Assembly: GCA_017629515.1 (NCBI GenBank)
Contig: JAGBXB010000127.1
Coordinates: 1-38,217, forward strand
Reading direction: 5' to 3'
DNA length: 38,217 bases
DNA from: Lentisphaeria bacterium
GTDB lineage: Bacteria; Verrucomicrobiota; Lentisphaeria; Victivallales; UBA1829
Part shown: positions 26,464-33,993 of the stretch, in pieces
How positions within the stretch are numbered: position 1 is the stretch's first letter
How the letters are laid out: each line of letters begins with the position of its first letter
Translations under genes and position numbers: made by a program
Notes under the pieces: model-generated
Databases searched by the model: none
What the model saw: only the letters and a program-made list of their open reading frames with translations
Told to the model about the DNA's origin: nothing

Positions 26464-26918
26464 AAACAAACATGAATAAAGAAAAAATCGCAAAGAAAGT
26501 CATTTGCAGACACAATCCTTTTACCCTTATTGAAGTGGTGGTGGTCATCATTATCCTTGTGACCCTTGCCTCCATTGCGACCCCCATGTATTTAAGTTAT
26601 GTAAAAAAAGCCAATGTGGGGGCGGCGCGCACGCAGCTCAAACTTTTACAGGATGCCATTACCGGGTACAAGCTGGATACCGGCAGTTTCCCGGAATCTC
26701 TGGAAAATCTTGTCACCAAAGATGAACAGAATGAAAAATGGGATGGCCCCTATATCCAGCGGATTCCCAAAGACCCCTGGGGCAATGATTTTATTTATAC
26801 TTTCCCCGGAGAAAACGGAGAATATGACCTTATGAGTTACGGAGCGGATGGTCAGGCCGGCGGCAGCGGGGAAAATGCGGATATCACCTCCTGGGATAAT
26901 ACCGCTGAAAAAGAGTGA
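26460..26918 (+). CDS. gspG: T2SS major pseudopilin GspG
   Basis: A 152-aa prepilin with a leader of 20 residues and the N-methylation helix FTLIEVVVVIIILV. The residue before the cleavage site is Pro rather than Gly. The body has the GspG landmarks: RTQLKLLQDAITGYKLDTGSFPESLENL, then KDPWGNDFIYTFPGENGEYDLMSYGADGQ in the calcium-binding loop region, cited only as landmarks. AGGGAGG is nine bases before the ATG. It forms the shaft of the pseudopilus. Confidence 0.95.
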   Translation: MKTNMNKEKIAKKVICRHNPFTLIEVVVVIIILVTLASIATPMYLSYVKKANVGAARTQLKLLQDAITGYKLDTGSFPESLENLVTKDEQNEKWDGPYIQRIPKDPWGNDFIYTFPGENGEYDLMSYGADGQAGGSGENADITSWDNTAEKE

Positions 26919-26944
26919 TTATTAGGTCAAAAGGGTTCAGCAGG

Positions 26945-27514
26945 ATGAAGAACAAGGGCAGAAGAAATTGCTTCCATTTACCTTTTACCCTTATTGAACT
27001 TGTTGTCGTCATTGCTGTTATTGTCCTTACCCTCGGACTTGTTGCAGCAACCTTCCGCGGGGAATCCGCTGCCAGACAGATGGAAAATCTTGCCATAGGT
27101 TTTGAGTCTTTCTGTGCAAGGGCGCGCTTTCAGGCACAGGAGCACGGGGAAGATATATTGGTATGTTTTTCTCCTGACACAAAGGAATTTATCACAAGAA
27201 GGACTTTGACGGATGAGGAACTTGCCGCAGAAGAACGCAGGCGGGAGGAAGTGAAAGAGGGGGAGGAAGTGGAAAAAGAGCCTCCGGTGCAGTTAAAATG
27301 GAAACTTCCGGAAAAGATCACTGTGGGGGAGGACGATTTTGCAGAAGAGGATGCAGATGAAGAACACTTTTTTGAAGTATTCCGTTTTTTCCCTGACGGC
27401 GGGGCTTCTTCCATAAGAAAATTTCATGTGCAGTGCAAAAATCTCTCCCGCACCTACGATATATCCCCCATTACCGGGCTTCTTGTTACTGTAAAAGAGG
27501 AGAATATGCCATGA
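26945..27514 (+). CDS. gspH: T2SS minor pseudopilin GspH-like
   Basis: An approximately 189-aa prepilin from ATG 26945; an in-frame GTG at 26915, overlapping the gspG stop as GTGA, would add ten residues. The leader ends in HLP|FTLIELVVV, again with Pro instead of Gly at -1. After the helix comes the GspH/FimT-like MENLAIGFESFCARARFQAQEHG segment. A strongly acidic insertion (about residues 90-135, many Glu and Lys) is unusual. Position between G and I supports the call. Confidence 0.82.
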   Translation: MKNKGRRNCFHLPFTLIELVVVIAVIVLTLGLVAATFRGESAARQMENLAIGFESFCARARFQAQEHGEDILVCFSPDTKEFITRRTLTDEELAAEERRREEVKEGEEVEKEPPVQLKWKLPEKITVGEDDFAEEDADEEHFFEVFRFFPDGGASSIRKFHVQCKNLSRTYDISPITGLLVTVKEENMP

Positions 27515-27930
27515 AAAAACATTTTCTTTTTTCTTTTACGCTTCTGGAAGTAGTTATAGCCCTTGCCATTCTTGCCATCAGTCTTACGGGGATATTGGAA
27601 ATGATGACCCAATCCCAGAGAAGATTGAGTAAAAGTTACGAAAAATGGGAAAGGATGCATGTTCTTTCCCAGGCGGCGGAATTTTATCTTATGCAGAATG
27701 ATGATCCGCCGGATATCCCTGAATTCATTTTCCCTTACAGGGATTATGAAGTGGATATGAGTATGGAGGATGTGCCGGATCTCCCCGAAGAACTCAATGA
27801 CCTTATGGGGCAGGTTCCGTTGAAATGCCTTACTTTACAGTTGCGGAAAGTACCGGAAAATGAAGTGGTGGATATATTACGCATCGACCGTTTGAGTTAT
27901 GATTCGGAGGGTTCTTTTGATGAAAACTGA
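27511..27930 (+). CDS. gspI: T2SS minor pseudopilin GspI-like
   Basis: A 139-aa prepilin starting at ATG 27511 (ATGA overlap with gspH, AGAGGAG upstream). Leader MKKHFLFS|FTLLEVVIALAILAI has Ser at -1 and Glu at +5. The TLLEVVIALAIL sequence is the common GspI/PulI form. The body is acidic with several Pro residues. It belongs to the I-J-K tip complex. It overlaps gspJ by 11 bp. Confidence 0.85.
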   Translation: MKKHFLFSFTLLEVVIALAILAISLTGILEMMTQSQRRLSKSYEKWERMHVLSQAAEFYLMQNDDPPDIPEFIFPYRDYEVDMSMEDVPDLPEELNDLMGQVPLKCLTLQLRKVPENEVVDILRIDRLSYDSEGSFDEN

Positions 27931-28597
27931 TAAGAGTATCCTTCCGGAAAAACGATTTTTCACACTTGTTGAAATGATTGCAGCCATGGCGGTAATGATC
28001 TTTGTAGCGTTGATCATCGGCACAGCCTCCATGAGTTTCTACAATACCTGGGCAAGAACCGGGAAAATCACTTCTTTTCTGAAATCAGCCCAGGCAATAG
28101 ACAGGATCGCCGATAATTATTTCCGCAATATGATCCCTTTCAAATGGAAAGATGAAGAGGACAACAACAAAGAAAAATTTGTCTTTGAGGGCAAAAGTGA
28201 TTCCATACTTTTTACCGCCCTGAGGAGAAGTCACGGCGGGGATAAAGGGGGACTTATCTTCATAAAATTATATGTGGAAAATGATGAACTTATTGCGGAA
28301 TATTCCCCCTATCCCTTTCTCCCCTGGGAGGAGGAAGGTGTCCATGAAACAAAAAAAGAGGTGATCACGTCCAATGTGGCAAGCATCAGTTTTCTCTATG
28401 CGGAACGGGATGATGAGGAAGATTCCGGCATGGAATTTCTGGAAGAGTGGGAGGAAGAGGAGCATGAGGCGATCCCGCTGGCTGTCCAGATGACTGTCAC
28501 ATGGAAAAACGGAAGAAAAGAACAATGGCTGCGCCGCACTGCCGGTACAAGTAAATACAGTACTCTCGGATACAGACAAACGCCAACATTGGATTAA
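27920..28597 (+). CDS. gspJ: T2SS minor pseudopilin GspJ-like
   Basis: A 225-aa prepilin; ATG 27920 was chosen because GGAGGG lies nine bases upstream. The leader ends PEKRF|FTLVEMIAAMAVMIF, with Phe at -1. The body continues like GspJ with AQAIDRIADNYFRNMIP and a late beta strand ending IPLAVQMTVTWKNG. A Glu-rich loop at about 165-185 is notable. GspJ forms the pseudopilus tip with I and K. Confidence 0.85.
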   Translation: MKTDKSILPEKRFFTLVEMIAAMAVMIFVALIIGTASMSFYNTWARTGKITSFLKSAQAIDRIADNYFRNMIPFKWKDEEDNNKEKFVFEGKSDSILFTALRRSHGGDKGGLIFIKLYVENDELIAEYSPYPFLPWEEEGVHETKKEVITSNVASISFLYAERDDEEDSGMEFLEEWEEEEHEAIPLAVQMTVTWKNGRKEQWLRRTAGTSKYSTLGYRQTPTLD

Positions 28598-28600
28598 AAT

Positions 28601-29677
28601 ATGCAGAAACTTGCCCGAAAAAAATTTTTACAGCTCATACAGCACAGAAAACGGCAGAAGCATGAAAAAGGTTCTGCACTTGTAGCCGTCCTCTGCCTTG
28701 TATTTCTCGGAGGTATGCTGGCGGCGGCGGTGGCGGGAATGACGTTTATAAGTACGATGGATATGGCGGCACATACAAGTATCCAGAGATCCTGTTACAT
28801 CAACGAGGGAGTAATGAACCGGGTAAGTTTCCTTATTTCCGCCGACAGAAACCAGAATGGTACAAATCAGATCCTGGGGGATGTGGATTACGAAGAATAT
28901 GAGTATGACCGTTTTCTGCCGGACGGGGTCATCCATGAAGTGGATTATTATGGAGATAAGGTACGGGTAACGGTTTATGATGCCATCTCCGGCTGGGATC
29001 TTTCTTCTGCTTCCAACAGATACCGCAATACACTGCGTGCCTTTACCACCGAACTGGATACAGAGCAGGAGATCATTGATGCCGTCAATGACCTTACTGC
29101 CCGCATTGCCGACTATGTGGACAGTAATGATACAGTAAGTACAAGTTCCAATGCCGGAAGTGAATCTTCCGAAGGGATGGAAAAAGAGGATTATGAATCC
29201 GAAAAGATGCGTCCCCTGCCCCGGAACGGAGCGATGCAGTACAGGGAGGAACTCTATTACATCAAAGGCCTGACCGATTTTTTCCCCCCGGACAGATTTG
29301 GAAGATTAAGTCAGATCCGGTTGATTCCGCCGGAGGGGACAGTGATACTCAATGGAACGCCCTCATTCTTTTCCGCCACGCCGCAGATGATCGCACTTCT
29401 GGCGGATCTGGAAGAGGATGAACTTGCCTCTGTCCTTGCAGCAAGGGAAAAACTGCGGAAAGAGCGTATCAAAATAAGTGATGAACTGGATATGGGGATC
29501 CCGGCAAAACTGCAAAGGAATATGTCCTGGGTTCCCAGCAATTATTATACCGTAAATATCGAACCCTCCCCCAATGCCAAACGCCCCTCCAAACGCCTGA
29601 CTGCTACTTTCGGCGCACTGGATATTTCCGGAGCAAATGAAGAGATCCAGGAATATCTGGAATGGGTCATTTACTGA
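28601..29677 (+). CDS. gspK: T2SS minor pseudopilin GspK-like
   Basis: A 358-aa protein whose N-terminus KHEKG|SALVAVLCLVFLGGMLAA is the GspK-type prepilin signal, with Gly at -1 and no Glu at +5. The large body contains the helical domain with ADYVDSNDTVS and the later IKGLTDFFPPDRF segment found in GspK. It closes the operon. No terminator is visible before the convergent recO, whose stop lies 15 bp away. No prepilin peptidase (gspO) follows. Confidence 0.85.
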   Translation: MQKLARKKFLQLIQHRKRQKHEKGSALVAVLCLVFLGGMLAAAVAGMTFISTMDMAAHTSIQRSCYINEGVMNRVSFLISADRNQNGTNQILGDVDYEEYEYDRFLPDGVIHEVDYYGDKVRVTVYDAISGWDLSSASNRYRNTLRAFTTELDTEQEIIDAVNDLTARIADYVDSNDTVSTSSNAGSESSEGMEKEDYESEKMRPLPRNGAMQYREELYYIKGLTDFFPPDRFGRLSQIRLIPPEGTVILNGTPSFFSATPQMIALLADLEEDELASVLAAREKLRKERIKISDELDMGIPAKLQRNMSWVPSNYYTVNIEPSPNAKRPSKRLTATFGALDISGANEEIQEYLEWVIY

Positions 29678-29692
29678 TTGAAACAGTATTGC

Positions 29693-30313
29693 TTAAACAA
29701 GTCCGTGATAACGGCGCAAGGCTTTCACCCATTCTGCAAGTCTTTTTTCATATTGAGGAGTCATAAGGGGTTTTTCTTTATCCTCCTGCAAAGCATAGGT
29801 AAGGATCTGCTGCAAAAGAAAATTGTTCTGCATATTTTTTCCGGCATTTTCCGGAAGAAGCCCGGATTCTTCCAGAAAGACAAGTTCCGCGGCAGTAAGT
29901 TCAAAGGAACAATCCTCTTTTTCTGTTGCGCGTTTCAACAACAGGAACAATGCTTCATAGGTTCTGGGCAGAACGAGAAAAGGGGCGGTATGTTTCAGAA
30001 GAAACGAGGCATAATCACATAGAAGCAGATAATTGGCGGTATGCCGGGCAATGGCATCAAAAGAAGTGATATATTCCATTTCCTTCGGGTTGAAAATATC
30101 AGATGAGGAAGAATTTTTCCCTTCTTTATGGGCAAAAGAAAGATGAAAGACACGGAAAAGTCCGGCGGAGGGACAGTGTTTTGCTGTAACACTCCTTCCT
30201 CCTTTCAACATAAGATCGATCCTGCCGAAATCTTTTGTAAAAGTATTTACAATAAGACTTTTTTCCCGGTAAGGGATCATACGCAAAATAATGCAAAAAG
30301 TTTTTTCTTCCAT
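29693..30313 (-). CDS. recO: DNA repair protein RecO
   Basis: A 206-aa protein starting at ATG 30313; a TTG further upstream is unlikely. The N-terminal OB-fold reads CIILRMIPYREKSLIVNTFTKDFGRI and LMLKGGR, typical of RecO. The rest is the helical C-terminal domain. The zinc cysteines present in many RecO proteins are not visible. RecO loads RecA in the RecFOR gap-repair pathway. A promoter lies at 30441-30469. It is convergent with gspK. Confidence 0.85.
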   Translation of the reverse strand: MEEKTFCIILRMIPYREKSLIVNTFTKDFGRIDLMLKGGRSVTAKHCPSAGLFRVFHLSFAHKEGKNSSSSDIFNPKEMEYITSFDAIARHTANYLLLCDYASFLLKHTAPFLVLPRTYEALFLLLKRATEKEDCSFELTAAELVFLEESGLLPENAGKNMQNNFLLQQILTYALQEDKEKPLMTPQYEKRLAEWVKALRRYHGLV

Positions 30314-30440
30314 ATTTTTTTCTTTCTTTATAAGAGGCAATTAAAAAAGTCATCCGGAAGATTGACAATCGCCGGAAATGCTCCATTTGCAGAAAAAGTC
30401 AATACTGACAGCCTTTTGAAGACTTTTAAAATCACCTCAT

Positions 30441-30469
30441 AAATTAGCACAGAAAAAGTTGTTTTTCAA
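30441..30469 (-). promoter_or_regulatory. Promoter of recO
   Basis: On the minus strand TTGAAA (forward 30464-30469) and TAATTT (forward 30441-30446) are 17 bp apart, and a TGC just before the -10 makes it an extended -10. The 389-bp gap between recO and the kinase gene holds this and the divergent promoter at 30598 and no gene. Confidence 0.5.
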
Positions 30470-30597
30470 GGCAGAAGTCCGGTTCTTTTCAAAAAAGGGA
30501 TATGGGAAAAATTTTTCCCGGTCCATTTCCTTTGCCCATAAATCTTCTTACATAAAGATAAAACAGACAATAAACCGGATTTTTTTACGTTTTCTGC

Positions 30598-30625
30598 TTG
30601 AAAAATCAGAAAAAAAGTTTATAAT
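30598..30625 (+). promoter_or_regulatory. Promoter of the kinase gene
   Basis: TTGAAA at 30598-30603 and a consensus TATAAT at 30620-30625 are 16 bp apart, 78 bp upstream of the start codon. Confidence 0.72.
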
Positions 30626-30702
30626 TAGAATGTGGGAAAGAGTGAGAAAACAGGAAAGAAGCCTGTGGCCTCAAATAATTCTGTCCGGAGGAAAAAGCAT
30701 AT

Positions 30703-31941
30703 ATGAGGATCATCTGTCCTTATTGTAAAATAGATCGGGAGATCGAACACACAAAAGGCCCCTGCAATATTGAATGTGTCTGCGGGCAGAAATTTCCTTT
30801 GGACGAAAAGTGTATCATTGAAGAATTTTCGGAAGTGGATACCGTTCTGCCGGATCACATAGGGAAATATAAGGTACTGGATCTTATAGGCTTTGGCGGC
30901 ATGGGCAAGATCTATAAAGTATTTCACCCCCAGTTGCAGATCGCCGTAGCGCTGAAATCCCTGAAAAATGAGTTTGCCGGTGATGAACGCTCCTGCGGGC
31001 GTTTTATCCGGTCAGCGAAGATCTGTGCAAGGATCAGCCACCCGAATGTGGTAAGGATCTATGATTGCAATTATACAGAGGAAAATACTCTTTTCCTTGT
31101 TATGGAATACCTTACCGGCGGAAGTGTGCAGGATATTCTGGATAAAAATGGATATATTTCCGAAAAAGAAACAGCCCAAATCGCCTCCGGAGTATGCAAA
31201 GGACTTATCGAAGCAGAATCCAGAAATATTGTCCACAGAGATATCAAACCCGAAAATTTGATGTTTGATGCCAATGGCGTTGTAAAGATCCTTGATCTGG
31301 GACTTGCCAAAATCTCCAATGATGCAAGGATCAATAATGAAACAAGATTTGCAGAAACCCTTATCAATACCTCACTGGGAACGGCAGAATATATGTCTCC
31401 GGAACAGACTCTGGATGCAAAAAGTTGCGATTGCAGAAGTGATATATATTCTCTGGGAGCTACAATGTATCATATGCTTACAGGAAAATTTCCTTTCGGA
31501 ACAGGGGATGCGGCAGAATTGAAAAAGAAACACGCTTTGCAGGAATTGAGTCCGCCCTCATCCGTTATGGAAAATATCTCACCTCTTATGGATATGATCA
31601 TTTTGAAATGTATGGCAAAAAACCGTTCCCAACGATACCAGAGTGCCGGAGAATTGTATAAAGATCTCATAGCATTTCTGGATGGGGAAACGCTTTTGCC
31701 TTCTTTCCGGAAAGATAAAACAAAATCCCTTCCGCATTGGAAAAAACTGGAATTTTCTTTCAATTATTTCTTTTTCAAAAAATACCCCTCATGGGAAAAA
31801 TTGGCACAGGAAGCAAGATTTCTTTCGCCATTTTCCCTTTTTCTGCTCCTTCTGCTTATAATTCTGACGGCATTTTTCAGTGCTTATCTTACTATGGAAG
31901 CCACTCCGGGATTGCCGGTGGATCTATTGCTCCATGAATAA
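30703..31941 (+). CDS. Transmembrane Ser/Thr protein kinase with N-terminal zinc ribbon
   Basis: A 412-aa protein. Cys5, Cys8, Cys25 and Cys27 form a zinc-ribbon-like start. The kinase domain covers about 56-320, with the glycine loop GFGGMG (63-68), Lys85, catalytic HRDIKPEN (Asp180), DLG at 198-200 in place of DFG, and SPE in the activation segment. A transmembrane helix lies at about 373-397 with only 15 residues after it. There is therefore no extracellular sensor, and regulation probably comes through the zinc ribbon or the membrane. PVC bacteria have many such Hanks-type kinases. GGAGG precedes the ATG. The gene overlaps the glycosyltransferase gene by 8 bp. Confidence 0.9.
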   Translation: MRIICPYCKIDREIEHTKGPCNIECVCGQKFPLDEKCIIEEFSEVDTVLPDHIGKYKVLDLIGFGGMGKIYKVFHPQLQIAVALKSLKNEFAGDERSCGRFIRSAKICARISHPNVVRIYDCNYTEENTLFLVMEYLTGGSVQDILDKNGYISEKETAQIASGVCKGLIEAESRNIVHRDIKPENLMFDANGVVKILDLGLAKISNDARINNETRFAETLINTSLGTAEYMSPEQTLDAKSCDCRSDIYSLGATMYHMLTGKFPFGTGDAAELKKKHALQELSPPSSVMENISPLMDMIILKCMAKNRSQRYQSAGELYKDLIAFLDGETLLPSFRKDKTKSLPHWKKLEFSFNYFFFKKYPSWEKLAQEARFLSPFSLFLLLLLIILTAFFSAYLTMEATPGLPVDLLLHE

Positions 31942-33337
31942 AAATCATTATAAACAAGGCAAATTTTTCCCTATGAATATCTTTCAATTTTTTCACAGTC
32001 CCTTTTTACAGAAAAACAGGAAAAAAATCCTGTTTTGTGCCATTATTCTTCTGCTTCTGACAGGAACACTTGTACGGATGATTGCCATGAACTATGCACC
32101 CGGTCATTTTCTTCATCATGACGGAGGCGATTATCTGAATATATCGGAACAGCTTGTCAAAGGCAACGGATTTTCCAAAACCAATATTTTATGGTACGAA
32201 GCCACGCCCCCGGGGTATAATGGAGAACCCCATACCGCTTTTCACAGACCGCCACTTCTGCCGTTACTGGGAACGGTGTTTTACATTCTGCCTTTTGATG
32301 TGATTTTTTCAGCCAAAACAGCGGTATTTCTTATGAGTATGCTCTGTACTCTTATGGTTTATTTTCTTGCAAAAGAGATTTTTGAAAGCAGGAAAACAGC
32401 TTTCCTTGCGGCATTGATCTATACGTTTTACCCATATTCCATTTATTACAGTCTTTATTATTCCTCTGAAAAACTGTTTCTTTTTTTGCTGTGCGGGAGT
32501 TTCTATTTTCTTTCCCGGTGTATCAAAAAAGATTATTCCCTGCTTCATGCAACTCTGTGCGGAGGAATGATGGCACTTGCCACCCTTACCCGTCCCCAGG
32601 GATTCGGACTCTTTCTGTTGCTGGGTTTTACAGGAACTCTTTTTATGCTTTTCAATAAAAAACTCCGTTATAAATTATTCAAAAGCCTTGTTTTTTATAC
32701 GCTGGGAGCCTTTCTTCTTCTTTCCCCGTGGATGTTGCGCAATTACCTTGCCGCAGGCAAACCAACGCCCCTTACTTTTTTTGATGCCTATTCCTTTGCA
32801 CAGGCATCCAGCGATGTTTCCTATATGAGTTACCGCTATGTGGATACGCTGCAATATAAAGAAATAACAGATAAAACCTGGATTGCGTTTCACCATGAAA
32901 AAAGAGAGATTTTGGCACGGAAAGGAATATATGATCTGCCGTCAAGTAATCCTTATTGGAAAAAATGGGCATGGGAATATATCCGGCAGAATCCGCAAAA
33001 GATGGCATATATCGTATGGAACAGAATATTGCATTGCTTCCGGGCAGTCCCCAATACAGCGGCGACGGGAATGATGGTTACATATTTAATCCGGCTGTAT
33101 TTCATTCCCTTTATTCTCCTGTTTTTTGTTGGAATATATTTTGCAAGGAAAAATATCCGTGCGCTTTTGCTGCTCCTTTCCCCTGTGACGGTTTTATTTT
33201 TTGCAATACCTTTTCTGATGCTTTTGCGTTACCGTTATCCTTTTTTTGCCCCTGTTGCGGCATTGTTTGCTTCTTACGGTCTGATCAGCGTGATAGAACA
33301 GTATTTTACTTTCCTGCATAAAAGACAAAAAATGTAA
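31934..33337 (+). CDS. GT39/ArnT-like polytopic membrane glycosyltransferase
   Basis: A protein of about 467 residues with 10-12 hydrophobic helices. The first periplasmic loop has HHDGGDYLNISEQLVKG and FHRPPLLPLLG, the acidic and Arg-Pro landmarks of PMT/ArnT (GT39-type) enzymes. These transfer sugars from polyprenyl-phosphate donors to lipid A, LPS or protein. The start is uncertain: ATG 31934 overlaps the kinase end, and ATG 31973 gives a slightly shorter protein. Coupling to the kinase suggests joint regulation. No strong terminator was found after it, only a weak stem at about 33346-33366. Confidence 0.8.
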   Translation: MNKNHYKQGKFFPMNIFQFFHSPFLQKNRKKILFCAIILLLLTGTLVRMIAMNYAPGHFLHHDGGDYLNISEQLVKGNGFSKTNILWYEATPPGYNGEPHTAFHRPPLLPLLGTVFYILPFDVIFSAKTAVFLMSMLCTLMVYFLAKEIFESRKTAFLAALIYTFYPYSIYYSLYYSSEKLFLFLLCGSFYFLSRCIKKDYSLLHATLCGGMMALATLTRPQGFGLFLLLGFTGTLFMLFNKKLRYKLFKSLVFYTLGAFLLLSPWMLRNYLAAGKPTPLTFFDAYSFAQASSDVSYMSYRYVDTLQYKEITDKTWIAFHHEKREILARKGIYDLPSSNPYWKKWAWEYIRQNPQKMAYIVWNRILHCFRAVPNTAATGMMVTYLIRLYFIPFILLFFVGIYFARKNIRALLLLLSPVTVLFFAIPFLMLLRYRYPFFAPVAALFASYGLISVIEQYFTFLHKRQKM

Positions 33338-33438
33338 AAATAATACTTCCGACACTCTGTGTTTGGAAAAATTGAACACTCCTTGTCATTCGTGGTGATG
33401 CGTTTAGTTTTACTATGGTCATTTCAACAAAAGAAAGC

Positions 33439-33498
33439 AAAAAAACGGCAAAAAAATCAAAAAAGGACTTGAAAAAATCAAAAAAGAGGATATATTAT
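33439..33498 (+). promoter_or_regulatory. Promoter of the initiator tRNA gene with phased A-tracts
   Basis: TTGAAA at 33469-33474 and TATATT at 33491-33496 are 16 bp apart, 12 bp before the tRNA. Five A-tracts of 6-7 bases centred near 33442, 33453, 33461, 33474 and 33482 lie in and above it at about helical spacing. They should bend the DNA and act as an UP-like element. Confidence 0.7.
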
Positions 33499-33508
33499 AT
33501 GACATCAT

Positions 33509-33583
33509 TGCGGGGTAGAGCATTGGTAGCTCATCAGGCTCATAACCTGAAGGTAGTAGGTTCGATTCCTGCCCCCGCTACCA
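33509..33583 (+). tRNA. Initiator tRNA-fMet (anticodon CAT)
   Basis: A 75-nt cloverleaf: acceptor TGCGGGG/CCCCGCT, D stem GAGC/GCTC, anticodon stem TCAGG/CCTGA with loop CTCATAA (CAT at 33541-33543), T stem GTAGG/CCTGC with loop TTCGATT, A73 and an encoded CCA. Initiator hallmarks are a mismatched 1-72 pair, here T-T, and a purine11-pyrimidine24 pair (A-T). The three G-C pairs of the anticodon stem are relaxed to AGG/CCT. It is followed by a terminator at 33595. Confidence 0.92.
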
Positions 33584-33594
33584 ACGATTTTTAC

Positions 33595-33623
33595 AGGACT
33601 TGTTAACGCAAGTCCTTTTTTTA
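33595..33623 (+). terminator. Terminator after tRNA-fMet
   Basis: AGGACTTG (33595-33602), loop TTAACG, CAAGTCCT (33609-33616), then a run of T residues. It ends the tRNA transcript 12 bp after CCA. Confidence 0.9.
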
Positions 33624-33727
33624 CGCTCAAATTAAGGAAGTTGCAGCAGAAACGTCTTGGTTTTCCACGCTGCCTTTGTTGTTTTGAATGATCCTCTGTT
33701 AATGTCGAAAACCGGGAAATCTACCGC

Positions 33728-33771
33728 TTTTTGTGTTCAATCTGTGTGCAATCTGTGTGCAAAATGTGTGC
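33728..33771. repeat. 11-bp iterons near the tRNA (possible recombinase or regulator sites)
   Basis: Four tandem units of 11 bp: a divergent TTTTTGTGTTC, two identical AATCTGTGTGC and one AAAATGTGTGC, each one helical turn apart. Such face-aligned repeats are typical of cooperative protein binding by Xis-, Rep- or arm-type factors. The stretch from 33624 to 34063 holds no convincing gene, only these iterons, an inverted promoter-like pair and two hairpins. Confidence 0.65.
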
Positions 33772-33782
33772 AAAATTCCCGC

Positions 33783-33820
33783 CTTGACATTAAAATAACA
33801 CCTCTTAAAGAAAAGTCAAG
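33783..33820. promoter_or_regulatory. Face-to-face promoter-like elements in an inverted repeat
   Basis: CTTGAC (33783-33788) and GTCAAG (33815-33820) form an inverted repeat. Plus strand: TTGACA 33784, 16 bp, TAAAGA 33806. Minus strand: TTGACT (forward 33814-33819), 16 bp, TATTTT (forward 33792-33797). The two would exclude each other, as in a switch. This is suggestive only. Confidence 0.4.
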
Positions 33821-33890
33821 CAACTTTATTCACCTGACTCGCTACAACTGCTCCACCCGCAACATCTCACAATATATCAAAAGGTATTCC

Positions 33891-33924
33891 ATGCAGGGGA
33901 ACGCAACAACGGTTCCCCCTGCAT
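33891..33924 (+). other. Hairpin 1 with GCAACAACG loop
   Basis: A 12-bp stem (ATGCAGGGGAAC with its complement and one bulged C) closes a 9-nt loop GCAACAACG (33903-33911). The same loop recurs in hairpin 2, about 100 bp downstream, on a different stem. Confidence 0.75.
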
Positions 33925-33993
33925 TTAATCATATATTCACCTGCCATGACTTCCCAGGCTCCGATTGCAGCCGGAGAAGTCTATCTTTATTTC

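Noticed and set aside
29678-29692. Terminator for the T2SS operon
   Set aside because: Only 15 bp separate gspK and recO, and no stem with a T-run is visible there.
30459-30728. Open frame of 89 codons before the kinase gene
   Set aside because: It spans the kinase promoter and overlaps its start in another frame, and has no ribosome binding site.
33415-33606. Open frame of 63 codons across the tRNA promoter and tRNA-fMet
   Set aside because: It runs through the A-tracts, promoter, tRNA and terminator; the Lys-rich start is just translated A-tracts.
33700-33835. C-terminal remnant of an integrase on the minus strand
   Set aside because: The frame ending near 33740 gives a Cys/His/Thr-rich tail, but it arises from the 11-bp iterons and has no recombinase motif.
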